Source: Streptomyces alfalfae (GTDB taxonomy: Bacteria; Actinomycetota; Actinomycetes; Streptomycetales; Streptomycetaceae). From it: DNA of 64,000 bases. The notes below the pieces were generated by a model. It had not been told where the DNA came from. It did no database searches and saw nothing but the letters and a program-made list of their open reading frames with translations. A program made the translations under genes and the position numbers. This document shows, one piece after another, positions 25,947 to 34,614 of the stretch (positions are counted from its first letter, which is position 1; each line of letters starts with the position of its first letter). The DNA is taken from contig NZ_QEXM01000051.1 in NCBI RefSeq assembly GCF_004127445.1, positions 186,001-250,000 of the forward strand, given 5' to 3'.

Positions 25947-25961
25947 AGGCCGAAGGCCCGC

Positions 25962-26924
25962 CTACGTGTCACAGTCGAGCACGGCCCGGCACAACCCGCA
26001 CCGCACCCGCACCCGCCCCTGAACCGGCACCCGTATCCGCTGCCGGCAGACCGGGCACGCGAACGCCACCCGAAGCGTCCCCGCCCCACCCCCGGAGAAC
26101 GAGTACCCCCCGGCGGCCCCGGCCCCGGCGTCGGCCCCGGCCCCGGCCCCGGCCCCGGCCCCGGCGTCGGCGTCGGCCCCGCCCCCGCCCCCGAACCCCC
26201 CGCGCTCCACGGCGCACCGCCGGTCCTTGGCGTACCGCCGCTTCCCCGCCCACCCGGCCGCCGTCAGCGGAGGCTGCCGCTCGTCGCGGCGGGCCCGGGC
26301 CAGGCCCTTGGTGTACGCGGTGTAGGCCTGCGCGCTGGTGAACCACGTCTCCGGGGCCTCGCCGAAGGCCGAGGCCCGCTTGGCGAGGACGTATCCGTAC
26401 TCCTCCGGCGTCAGATAGCCCAGCTTCTGCGAGGACGCGCCGTCCTCGCGGTAGGCATCGAGAAGCAGCCACCCGGCGCCCAGGTACGCGGCGGCGGTGT
26501 CGGTCAGGATCTCGTTGGCGCGGGTGCCGGGGAAGGTCAGGTCGAGGCGGTGCAGATACACGTGCATGACCTCGTGGGCGAGGGCCGCGCCGATGTCCCG
26601 CCGGTGGGTGCGGAAACGGTCGTTGAGCTCGACGAAGTACTCGGGCCCTGCGGCGAGTTCGACGGAGGCCGCGTGCCGCATCTCGCGGAAGCCGACGATC
26701 ACGCGGGCGTCGGGCAGGCGCAGGTGCCGCACCATCTCGCGGGCCACGCGCTGCGCGCCCAGATGCAGGTCGTCCTGGTCGCTGAAGGCCACGTCGGCGG
26801 GGGCCACGCTGGTGTCGAAGGCGCGGATGGTGTCGTACGAAAGGCGTTTGTAGAGCGCGGTGATGGCGGCACGGACGGTCTCCAGATGGGGATAACCGTG
26901 CACGACAGGCCCACCGTCCGCCAC
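25962..26924 (-). CDS. HExxH zinc metalloprotease-like protein with C-terminal zinc ribbon
   Basis: 320 aa from GTG 26924. AHEVMHVYLH (about 139-148) is a zinc-protease HExxH motif, and the following LDLTFPGTRANEILTDTAAAYLG could supply the third ligand (E in NEILTD). It ends with a low-complexity Ala/Gly/Asp stretch (about 248-275, encoded by GGCCCC repeats) and a CPVC...CGLC zinc ribbon. No signal peptide, so it is probably intracellular. Substrate unknown. The gene converges on the pentapeptide-repeat gene. Confidence 0.75.
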   Translation of the reverse strand: MADGGPVVHGYPHLETVRAAITALYKRLSYDTIRAFDTSVAPADVAFSDQDDLHLGAQRVAREMVRHLRLPDARVIVGFREMRHAASVELAAGPEYFVELNDRFRTHRRDIGAALAHEVMHVYLHRLDLTFPGTRANEILTDTAAAYLGAGWLLLDAYREDGASSQKLGYLTPEEYGYVLAKRASAFGEAPETWFTSAQAYTAYTKGLARARRDERQPPLTAAGWAGKRRYAKDRRCAVERGGFGGGGGADADAGAGAGAGAGADAGAGAAGGYSFSGGGAGTLRVAFACPVCRQRIRVPVQGRVRVRCGLCRAVLDCDT

Positions 26925-27177
26925 GCCCCCACCCCCTGACGCCTACCCGCCCCCGACGCCTGCCCACCCCACTGTACGACCGCCCTCCGGCGCCCGGACC
27001 CGGCCGCGCACGACAAGCCGTGGCCGGAAACCGCCCCTTGTCCTGAGCGGACATCGATCTCCATAATCCGCAGCAACGCTTTTGGCGGGCTCATGCCACC
27101 CGCACGCACTCCGTGCGGTCGGCAGGGGCCCGCTCAGGCGTGTATCCCCCCACGAACCCCCCACGAAGGGAAGACAA

Positions 27178-27975
27178 TTGAACACCAAGCTGCGTGGAGT
27201 GAAGAGAGCCGCCACCCTCGGCGCGATCGCTCTGGCCACCGTCAGCCTTCAGCCCCTGGCCGCTCAGGCGGCGCCGGACCCGGGCCCCCAGCCGGGTGAG
27301 CGCATCGTCGGCGGCACCCCCGCCGAGCAGGGCGAGTTCCCGTTCATGGTCCGTCTGTCGATGGGCTGTGGCGGCGCGCTGTACGCCCAGGACGTCGTCC
27401 TGACCGCCGCCCACTGCGTGGACGGCTCCGGCGACAACACCGGCATCACCGCCACCGGCGGTGTCGTGGACCTGGAGAGCCCCGACGCGATCAGCGTGAA
27501 GTCCACCAAGGTCCTCCAGGCCCCCGGCTACGACGGCAAGGGCAAGGACTGGGCGCTCGTCAAGCTCGCCAAGCCGATCGACCAGCCCACGCTGAAGATC
27601 GCCAAGGACACCCAGTACAACGAGGGCGACTTCACCGTCGCCGGCTGGGGCGCCGACAAGGAGGGCGGCCAGCAGCAGCGCCACCTCCTCAAGGCCACCG
27701 TCCCGTTCGTCAGCGACGCCGACTGCGAGGCCGCGTACGGCGAGGACCTGACGCCCGGTGAGGAGCTCTGCGCGGGCAAGCTCGCCGAGGGCGGCACGGA
27801 CACCTGCCAGGGCGACTCGGGCGGCCCGATGTTCCGCAAGGACGAGGCCGGCGAGTACATCCAGGTCGGCATCGTGAGCTGGGGCAACGGCTGCGCGCGG
27901 CCGAAGTTCCCCGGCGTCTACACCGAGGTGTCGACCTTCGCTGCCGACATAGAGAAGGCCGCCGCGGAACTCTGA
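27178..27975 (+). CDS. sprT: Secreted trypsin-like serine protease
   Basis: 265 aa from TTG 27178, which has GAAGGGAAG before it; upstream in-frame codons would spoil the signal peptide. Sec signal to about AQA|A, a short propeptide, then R42|IVGG as the activation site. Catalytic triad His79 (LTAAHC), Asp124 (KDWALV) and Ser214 (CQGDSGGP); Asp208 marks trypsin specificity for Arg/Lys. The sequence is very close in layout to the Streptomyces griseus trypsin (QGEFPFMVRLSMGCGGALYA). Secreted; it precedes the glycosidase genes. Confidence 0.95.
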   Translation: MNTKLRGVKRAATLGAIALATVSLQPLAAQAAPDPGPQPGERIVGGTPAEQGEFPFMVRLSMGCGGALYAQDVVLTAAHCVDGSGDNTGITATGGVVDLESPDAISVKSTKVLQAPGYDGKGKDWALVKLAKPIDQPTLKIAKDTQYNEGDFTVAGWGADKEGGQQQRHLLKATVPFVSDADCEAAYGEDLTPGEELCAGKLAEGGTDTCQGDSGGPMFRKDEAGEYIQVGIVSWGNGCARPKFPGVYTEVSTFAADIEKAAAEL

Positions 27976-28009
27976 GTCCCGCCACGGCCGACGCTCCACA
28001 GCCTCACGC

Positions 28010-28040
28010 ACGGGGCGCCCGCGAACCGCGGGCGCCCCGT
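28010..28040 (+). terminator. Terminator after the trypsin gene
   Basis: A perfect 14-bp stem (28010-28023 with 28027-28040) and a 3-base loop. Confidence 0.8.
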
Positions 28041-28090
28041 CGCGCTGCCAGGACCGCCCCACGGACCCGTTAGTCCAACAGCTGCCCCTC

Positions 28091-28102
28091 CTTTGTCCAT
28101 GG
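28091..28102 (+). promoter_or_regulatory. CTTTGTCCATGG motif before GH101
   Basis: This 12-mer begins 74 bases before the GH101 ATG. The same 12-mer, reading toward the GH35 gene, occurs at 33162-33151 on the minus strand, 70 bases before its start. Probable shared operator or promoter element. Confidence 0.6.
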
Positions 28103-28164
28103 GCGTCCCCGCCGGACCCGCGCATCGTGTTCGGCACGAATCTCCGTCCGTCGAGGGGTGTCGC

Positions 28165-31100
28165 ATGCTGCCGTCGAACAGGTCAGGGCCGAGCCGCAGA
28201 GCCGTGGTCGCCACGGGCGCGATGGCCGGGGTGGGCGCCGCCCTCGGGGCGGCCGGAAGCGCGTTCGGCGCGCCCGGCGCCGGCAAGCGCCCCGCGGGCG
28301 AGGTGGTCCTGCGCTCGGCGCGCCTCGACGTCCGTGTCGCGGGCGACTTCCCGCGCGTCGTCTCCTACACCGACCGCGCGAGCGGCGCCGTGCTGCACGG
28401 CCGGCCGGAGCCGCTGAGCACGGTGCTCATCGACGAGGCCGAGCGGACGCCGCAGGTCACCGCTGTGCCAGGCGGGGACCGCATCTCGTACGACATGGTC
28501 TTCGACGGCGGTACCCGGATCGGCGTGGAGATCGCGGTCAAGGGGTGGCAGGTCCACTGGCGGGTCACCCGGATCGCGGACACCGCGGCGCTGCGGGTCG
28601 GCACCCTGCGGATACCCGGGCTCGGCCTGCTCTCCGTACGCGACGACCAGCCCGGCGCCGCCCTGCTCGCCGCCAAGGTGCAGCTGGACAAGGCCAAGAG
28701 CGGCGACACGCTCGTCCGGCCGGGTAAGGACACGCCCGCCGAGGCGGCCGTCGGATGCGCCTACGCCGTCGTCGCGCACGACGGGCTCGGCGGAGCGGTC
28801 GAGACGAACACCGTCTACGACAAGCCCACCGGCGAGGCGGGCACCACCTGGGAGAACGGCCGGCTGTGGCGCGAGACGGTGCGAAACGGCGACCGGGTGG
28901 AGGTCAGGCTGAGCCCGGGGCAGTGGACGCACCGTGCCGCGACCGCGCCCGTCGACGCCACCGAACCCCTCCCGTACGCCACCGTCGTGATCACCGGCGA
29001 CCGCAACGGCGACGGCAAGGTCGACTGGCAGGACGCCGCGATCGCCTTCCGCGACATCATGGTGACGCCGCTCGGCGCCGACGAACAGCATCTGCGGGTC
29101 GTCCCGCACATCCCGTTCAACTTCGCCTCCCAGGCCACCAACCCCTTCCTCGCCACCCTCGACAACGTCAAGCGCGTCCACCTGGCGACCGACGGCCTCG
29201 GCCAGTACACGCTCCTGAAGGGCTACCAGTCCGAGGGCCACGACTCCGCCCACCCCGACTACGCGGGCAACTACAACGAGCGCGCGGGCGGCCTCGACGA
29301 CCTCAACACCCTGGTCCGCGAGGGCAAGAAGTGGAACAGCACCTTCGGCGTGCACGTCAACGCCACCGAGTCCTACCCCGTCGCGAACGCCTTCTCCGAG
29401 AAGCTCGTCGACAGACGCGACGAGCAGTGGGACTGGCTCGACCAGAGCTACCGCATCGACCAGCGCCGCGACCTCGTCTCCGGTGACATCGTGCGCCGCT
29501 TCGCCGATCTGCGCGCCCAGACCGACGACGGCCTGGACGCCCTGTACATCGACGTGTTCCGCGAGTCGGGCTGGACCTCCGACCGCCTCCAGCGCGCCCT
29601 GCGCGCACAGGGCTGGACCATCACCACGGAGTGGGGCCACGGCTTCGAACGCTCCGCGGTCTGGTCGCACTGGGCCACCGAGACCGACTACGGCGGCGAC
29701 ACCTCGCGCGGCATCAACTCCCGCCTGATCCGCTTCGTCCGCAACCACCAGAAGGACGTCTTCGCCGACAAGTGGCCCACCCTCCTCGGCGTCGCCCGCA
29801 TGGGCAACTTCGAGGGCTGGGTCGGCAAGACCGACTGGCACGCGTTCTACGAGCTGATCTGGACCCACTCGCTGCCCGCCAAGTACCTCCAGGCGTACCC
29901 CGTCAAGACGTGGGGCGAGCACGAGATCACCTTCTTCGGCGCGGCGGGCTCCCGCGCACGCGGGACGACCGTCTCCGACGCCTCCGGCACGCGGCGCATC
30001 ACCACGGACGGACACCTCGTCTACGAGGACGGCCGCTACCTGCTGCCCTGGGAGCCCCGCGAGGCCACCGATCCCGCCAAGCTGTACCACTACCACCCCA
30101 CCGGCGGCAGCAGCGAATGGCGTCTTCCGCGCGGGTGGGCGAAGCGTTCCCGCGTCGCCCTGTACCGGCTCACCGACCAGGGCAGGGTCTTCGAGTCATA
30201 CGTCTCCGTGGTGGGCGGCAAGGTCACCCTGGAGGCGGAGGCGAAGCAGCCCTACGTCCTCTACCGCGAGCGGGCCGCCGCCCTGCCCGACCCGCGCTGG
30301 GGCGAGGGCACCCCCCTGCACGACCCGGGCTTCCACTCCGGCTCCCTGAAGGGCTGGAAGGCCAGCGGGCCCGCCGCCGTGGAGCTCAGCGCGCTCGGCG
30401 ACCCCGAGCTGGTCATCGGCGCGGGCGGCGCGGCCTCCGTCGGACAGCGGCTCGCCCGCCTCAAGGCCGGTACGTACGTCGCCTCCGTGCAGGTCGAGGT
30501 CGGCGAGAAGGCGGGGGAGCGGCGCAAGGCCTCCCTGGAGGTGCGCACCGCCGACGGCGTCACCGCCGCCAACTTCACCGAGACCTCCACCGCCGGCAAC
30601 CACGTGGCCGCCGACCGCAAGCACGGCACCCGCTTCCAGCGCATGTCCACCCGCTTCACCGTCCCCCGGGGCGGCGGCGCCGCCGAGCTGACCCTGCGGG
30701 CCGAGGCGGGCCACGCGCGCGTGCGCTTCGACAACGTACGCGTCGTCCCCGCGCAGCCTGTGAGACCGCCCCGCGGCACCCTCGTCCACGAGGACTTCGA
30801 ACACGTCCCGCAGGGCTGGGGCCCGTTCGTCAAGGGCGACGCCGGCGGCGCCACCGACCCGCGCACCCACATCGCCCAGCGCCACGCGCCCTACACCCAG
30901 CGCGGCTGGAACGGCAAGGAGATCGACGACGTCATCGACGGCGCCAACTCCCTGAAGTCACGCGGCGAGAACACCGGGCTCGTCTACCGCACCGTCCCGC
31001 ACACCGTCCGCTTCACCCCGGGCAAGCGCTACCGCGTCTCCTTGCGCCACGAGAACGAGAAGGCCGGCCAGTACGCCTGGATCACCGCCGTCGACACCCC

Positions 31101-31272
31101 CGCCACCCGGGAACTCGACCGCAAGGACCTTCCCGTCGCGACGACGCCCACCACCCTCACCTACGAGTTCACCGCCCCCGACGACGGTGAGGCCTGGGTG
31201 GGCCTGCGCAAGACCGGCGACGACGGCACGGCGGAGTTCGTGCTCGACGCCTTCGAGGTACGGGAGGTCTGA
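28165..31272 (+). CDS. Endo-alpha-N-acetylgalactosaminidase, GH101
   Basis: 1035 aa, secreted. The Tat-type signal has SRRAVVATGAMAGVGAALG. GH101 enzymes release Gal-beta-1,3-GalNAc (core 1) from Ser/Thr of mucin-type glycoproteins. Catalytic segments are DALYIDVFRESGW with nucleophile Asp463 and WTITTEWGHGFERS with acid/base Glu489; NFEGWVGKTDWHAFYE and KTWGEHEITFFG also fit the family. After residue 720 two beta-sandwich carbohydrate-binding-like modules follow (HDPGFHSGSLKGWKASGPAA and LVHEDFEHVPQGWGPF onward). GAGGGG at 28153-28158 supports ATG 28165 over ATG 28093-28099. It shares a 12-bp upstream motif with the GH35 gene. Confidence 0.92.
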   Translation: MLPSNRSGPSRRAVVATGAMAGVGAALGAAGSAFGAPGAGKRPAGEVVLRSARLDVRVAGDFPRVVSYTDRASGAVLHGRPEPLSTVLIDEAERTPQVTAVPGGDRISYDMVFDGGTRIGVEIAVKGWQVHWRVTRIADTAALRVGTLRIPGLGLLSVRDDQPGAALLAAKVQLDKAKSGDTLVRPGKDTPAEAAVGCAYAVVAHDGLGGAVETNTVYDKPTGEAGTTWENGRLWRETVRNGDRVEVRLSPGQWTHRAATAPVDATEPLPYATVVITGDRNGDGKVDWQDAAIAFRDIMVTPLGADEQHLRVVPHIPFNFASQATNPFLATLDNVKRVHLATDGLGQYTLLKGYQSEGHDSAHPDYAGNYNERAGGLDDLNTLVREGKKWNSTFGVHVNATESYPVANAFSEKLVDRRDEQWDWLDQSYRIDQRRDLVSGDIVRRFADLRAQTDDGLDALYIDVFRESGWTSDRLQRALRAQGWTITTEWGHGFERSAVWSHWATETDYGGDTSRGINSRLIRFVRNHQKDVFADKWPTLLGVARMGNFEGWVGKTDWHAFYELIWTHSLPAKYLQAYPVKTWGEHEITFFGAAGSRARGTTVSDASGTRRITTDGHLVYEDGRYLLPWEPREATDPAKLYHYHPTGGSSEWRLPRGWAKRSRVALYRLTDQGRVFESYVSVVGGKVTLEAEAKQPYVLYRERAAALPDPRWGEGTPLHDPGFHSGSLKGWKASGPAAVELSALGDPELVIGAGGAASVGQRLARLKAGTYVASVQVEVGEKAGERRKASLEVRTADGVTAANFTETSTAGNHVAADRKHGTRFQRMSTRFTVPRGGGAAELTLRAEAGHARVRFDNVRVVPAQPVRPPRGTLVHEDFEHVPQGWGPFVKGDAGGATDPRTHIAQRHAPYTQRGWNGKEIDDVIDGANSLKSRGENTGLVYRTVPHTVRFTPGKRYRVSLRHENEKAGQYAWITAVDTPATRELDRKDLPVATTPTTLTYEFTAPDDGEAWVGLRKTGDDGTAEFVLDAFEVREV

Positions 31273-31282
31273 GCGCCGCACC

Positions 31283-31313
31283 GGCCGCGCGCACCCGCCC
31301 GGTGCGCGCGGCC
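31283..31313. terminator. Bidirectional terminator between GH101 and GH35
   Basis: A perfect 13-bp stem (31283-31295 with 31301-31313) and a 5-base loop between convergent genes. Confidence 0.8.
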
Positions 31314-31340
31314 CTCACCGCGGCGCGACCCGCCCCCGCC

Positions 31341-33092
31341 TCACCGCAGCGCGACCCGCTCGCCGCCCTCCTCCAGCTCAAGGACCCACACCTCGTTCTC
31401 ACCCTCCCGCAGCACCGGCCCCGGCACATACAGGGACCTCTGCGGGCCCACCGACCAGTAACGCCCCAGGTTGAAGCCGTTCACCCACACGAAGCCACGC
31501 GTGAAGCCCGGCAGCTCCAGCGCGGCGTCACCCGCGCCCCGCACGGACAGCGCACCCCGGTACAGGCCCGGACGCCCCCGCCCCTGACCACCCCCGGGGA
31601 TCTCCCGCACCGCCGGCGCCACGTCGAACGCGTCGAGCCGCAGCCCCCGCGCCCGCACACCGTGCAGATACTGCCGCTCGTGCAGGACACCCCCCTCGAT
31701 GCCCTTCGGCTCACCCAGGCGCGGCCCGTAGTTGACCCGCCCCAGGGACTCCACCCACAGCTCCACGCGCGCGTGCCCCGCGACCGGCACCCCGAGGACG
31801 GGCTCGTCCTCGGTCAGGACCCCCGCCCGCTCCCCGTCCACGTACACCACCGCCCGGTCGCGCAGCCCCCGCACCGACAGCGGACAGGGCCCGCGCGGAC
31901 CGGGCACCGTCAGCGCGTACCGCACCAGGCCGCGGTCCACGTCCAGCTCCTCGAAGGTCGGCGGGACGGCGTGCTCCGCCTCCGGGGTCCCGAGACGGTC
32001 AAGGACCGCATCCAGCGGCGCCCAGTCGGCGAGCGCCGCCGAGACCGGGGCGCCGAGCACCGGCAGCGGTGCCGGCGGCTCGGGCAGGGGCCCCGGCGCA
32101 TACCGTGCGAGGACGTCCCTGAACGCCTCGAACTTCGCCGTGGGGCGGCCGTGCTCGTCGATCGGCGCGTCATAGTCGTACGAGGTCACATCGGGCTCCA
32201 GAGCCCCGTCGTGCAGCGCGCCGCCCCCGCGGTTGGCGCCCGCCCAGCCCGCGAAGTTCGTGCCGCCGTGCGCCATGTACAGATTCACCGACGCCCCGCA
32301 CTCCAGGATCTCCGCCAGCGCCGCCGCCGCGTCGCCCGCGTCCCGTACGACGTGCTCCGCCCCCCAGTGGTCGAACCAGCCGCACCAGAACTCCATGCAC
32401 ATCAGCGGCCCCGACGGGCGGTGCTCCCGCAGCTTCGCGAACGCCGCCCGCGCGCCCGAGCCGAAGTTGACCGTGGCGAGGACGCCGGGCAGCGAACCGC
32501 CGCTCAGCATGTGGTCCTCCGGGCCGTCCGAGGTGAACAGCGGCACCCGCACCCCCGCCGCCCGCAGCAGGTCGGCGAGGTGGGCCAGATACACCCGGTC
32601 CGAGCCGTAGCTGCCGTACTCGTTCTCGACCTGCACCATGATCACGGGCCCGCCGCCGGGGCCGCCGTGCTGCCGCGGCACGACCTCCCGCAGCAGCCGC
32701 CGGAACCAGCGCCCCACATGCCCCAGATACTCCTCGTCACGCGTCCGCGCACGCGCCCCCACCACACCCGTCAGCCAGTGCGGAAGCCCCCCGTTCTCCC
32801 ACTCCGCGCAGATGTAGGGGCCCGGCCGCACGATCGCCCACAGGCCCGCCTCCCGCACCGCGTCCAGGAAACGGCCGAGGGCCTCCACGTCCCGGTAGTC
32901 ACCCGGACCCGGCTCGTGCAGGTTCCACGGCACATAGGTCTCCACACAGTTCAGACCCAGCGCCCGCAGCATCGCCAGCCGGTGCCTCCACTGCTCCTCG
33001 TGCACCCGGAAGTAGTGCAGCGCGCCGGAGAGCAGCCGGACCGGCCGCCCGTCCAGCTCGAAACCGTCCGCGCCGACCCTGAAACCGTCCAC
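31341..33092 (-). CDS. Beta-galactosidase, GH35
   Basis: 583 aa from GTG 33092, with GAGGGGGA just upstream. It opens VDGFRVGADGFELDGRPVRLLSGALHYFR and NCVETYVPWNLHEPGPGDY, diagnostic of GH35. Catalytic residues lie in VQVENEYGSYGSD (acid/base Glu, about 157) and MCMEFWCGWFDHWG (nucleophile Glu, about 231). Two jelly-roll domains end the protein. No signal peptide is visible, so it is probably intracellular and would split galactose from imported galacto-N-biose or similar oligosaccharides. It diverges from an AraC-type regulator and converges on GH101. Confidence 0.92.
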   Translation of the reverse strand: MDGFRVGADGFELDGRPVRLLSGALHYFRVHEEQWRHRLAMLRALGLNCVETYVPWNLHEPGPGDYRDVEALGRFLDAVREAGLWAIVRPGPYICAEWENGGLPHWLTGVVGARARTRDEEYLGHVGRWFRRLLREVVPRQHGGPGGGPVIMVQVENEYGSYGSDRVYLAHLADLLRAAGVRVPLFTSDGPEDHMLSGGSLPGVLATVNFGSGARAAFAKLREHRPSGPLMCMEFWCGWFDHWGAEHVVRDAGDAAAALAEILECGASVNLYMAHGGTNFAGWAGANRGGGALHDGALEPDVTSYDYDAPIDEHGRPTAKFEAFRDVLARYAPGPLPEPPAPLPVLGAPVSAALADWAPLDAVLDRLGTPEAEHAVPPTFEELDVDRGLVRYALTVPGPRGPCPLSVRGLRDRAVVYVDGERAGVLTEDEPVLGVPVAGHARVELWVESLGRVNYGPRLGEPKGIEGGVLHERQYLHGVRARGLRLDAFDVAPAVREIPGGGQGRGRPGLYRGALSVRGAGDAALELPGFTRGFVWVNGFNLGRYWSVGPQRSLYVPGPVLREGENEVWVLELEEGGERVALR

Positions 33093-33150
33093 CGTGTCCC
33101 CCTCGCTCCCAGCACGCCCACCCACGATCACCTCTGGCGGGCGGCGGGGT

Positions 33151-33162
33151 CCATGGACAAAG
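33151..33162 (-). promoter_or_regulatory. CTTTGTCCATGG motif in the GH35/AraC divergent region
   Basis: Same 12-mer as at 28091-28102, here on the minus strand and 70 bases from the GH35 start codon. The overlapping GTCCATGGAC (33149-33158) is palindromic. The interval 33093-33224 holds both divergent promoters. Confidence 0.6.
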
Positions 33163-33224
33163 ATCGGGTCCGGTTGGACGCAGCGAGCGGGTCGGAGGCC
33201 CGGCCCGCACCGGAAGGGGCACGG

Positions 33225-34133
33225 ATGTACCACACGTGGATGCGGTATTTCACTCCCAGCCCGGCCCACCACCGGCTCGGTCTCGCCTGCCTCGGCGTGG
33301 GCCTCCAGCACGGACAGCTGCCGACCGTGGGCCCCCGCACCCTCGACCACCACGTCGCCGTCGTCATCAGCGCGGGCACCGGCTGGTTCCGCGGCCCCGA
33401 CGGACGGCGTACGACGGTGACCGCACCCGCCCTCATCTGGCTCACCCCCGGCGTGCGCCACCACTACGGGCCCGACCCCGACACCGGCTGGGACGAGTGC
33501 TTCGTCGACTTCACCGGACCCGCCACCGCCACCTACACCGAACTCGGCTACATCGAGGCCGCCAGAGCCGTCGTACCCCTCTCCGACGCCGCGGGCCCCC
33601 GCGCCGCCGTCGGCCGCATCGCCCGCGCCGCCCGCCGCGGCAACCCCCTCCTCGAAGTCGAGACCGGAGCCGCCGTCCACGAACTCCTCGTCGCCCTGCG
33701 CCGCGCCCGCGCCGACATCGCGCCCGACGGCGACCCCGTGCTCCAGGCCCTCGCCCGCGACGCCTTCCAGCCCCTGTCCGTCGCCGAACACGCGGCCCGG
33801 CACGGCATGACCCCCGCCGAACTGCGCACCGCCGTACGCCGCGGCGCCGGATGCAGCCCCAAGGACTACCTCCTCGGCATCCGCCTCGGCCGCGCCAAGG
33901 AACTCCTCGCCGCCACCGAGCTGCCCGTCGCCGCCGTGGCCCGCCGCGTCGGCTACGACGACCCGGCGTACTTCTCCCGCCTTTTCACCCGCCGCGTCGG
34001 CGCCGCCCCCGTCCGCTTCCGCGAACAGCAGGGCAGGGCCGTACCCGGCGGCTGGTCCCAGCAGGTACCCGACCCCGACCACCCGCCGATTCTGCGCTCT
34101 TCCGCCGCGAGCGGCCCCCACACGGCAACGTAG
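33225..34133 (+). CDS. AraC-family transcriptional regulator
   Basis: 302 aa from ATG 33225 (GGAAGGGG before it; ATG 33153 is an alternative). The N-terminal half is a cupin-like effector domain (HHVAVVISAGTGWFRGPDG, APALIWLTPGVRHHYGPD). The C-terminal 95 residues are two helix-turn-helix motifs: FQPLSVAEHAARHGMTPAEL and ATELPVAAVARRVGYDDPAY followed by FSRLFTRRVGAAPVRFR, the AraC signature. It is divergent from the GH35 gene and is the obvious candidate to control it and GH101 in response to a host-derived or plant sugar. Confidence 0.92.
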   Translation: MYHTWMRYFTPSPAHHRLGLACLGVGLQHGQLPTVGPRTLDHHVAVVISAGTGWFRGPDGRRTTVTAPALIWLTPGVRHHYGPDPDTGWDECFVDFTGPATATYTELGYIEAARAVVPLSDAAGPRAAVGRIARAARRGNPLLEVETGAAVHELLVALRRARADIAPDGDPVLQALARDAFQPLSVAEHAARHGMTPAELRTAVRRGAGCSPKDYLLGIRLGRAKELLAATELPVAAVARRVGYDDPAYFSRLFTRRVGAAPVRFREQQGRAVPGGWSQQVPDPDHPPILRSSAASGPHTAT

Positions 34134-34144
34134 GCTCGTGGCCC

Positions 34145-34543
34145 ATGACCACCAGCCACACCAGTGACGGACACGGCGCGAACGCCCCCAGGAACGCGGA
34201 CGCGCCCACGAACGCGGACGCCCCCGCGGACAACGGCGCCGGCGCCGCCGACGAGCAGGCCGTCCGCGCCGAGCTGTCCCGCCTGCGCGACAGCATCGAC
34301 AACATCGACGCGGCCGTCGTCCACATGCTCGCCGAGCGCTTCAAGTGCACCCAGCAGGTCGGCCACCTCAAGGCCAACCACCACCTGCCGCCCGCCGACC
34401 CCGCCCGCGAGGCCCGCCAGATCGCCCGCCTGCGGGAACTCGCCGAGAACGCCAAGCTCGACCCGGCGTTCGCCGAGAAACTCCTCAACTTCATCATCGC
34501 CGAGGTGATCCGCCACCACGAGACGATCGCCAAGTCCTCTTAG
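34145..34543 (+). CDS. Chorismate mutase (AroQ type)
   Basis: 132 aa. After a low-complexity Asn/Ala/Asp start (about 38 residues) it reads VRAELSRLRDSIDNIDAAVVHMLAERFKCTQQVG, the first helix of AroQ-fold chorismate mutases with Arg, Asp and Arg/Lys active-site positions, then PPADPAREARQIARLRELAE and FAEKLLNFIIAEVIRHHE. It converts chorismate to prephenate for Phe/Tyr synthesis. It follows the AraC regulator by 11 bases but is functionally separate. Confidence 0.9.
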   Translation: MTTSHTSDGHGANAPRNADAPTNADAPADNGAGAADEQAVRAELSRLRDSIDNIDAAVVHMLAERFKCTQQVGHLKANHHLPPADPAREARQIARLRELAENAKLDPAFAEKLLNFIIAEVIRHHETIAKSS

Positions 34544-34614
34544 GCCCGCCCAGCGCGCGGGCGCCGAGAACCGAGTCCTACGCCGATACCGGTGACATCG
34601 GGCAGCATGGGGCC

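Noticed and set aside
24703..26022. Long Pro/Arg-rich frame running from the inverted-repeat element through the pentapeptide-repeat gene
   Set aside because: It is out of frame with the well-supported protein at 24977-25834 and consists of low-complexity translation of GC-rich repeats.
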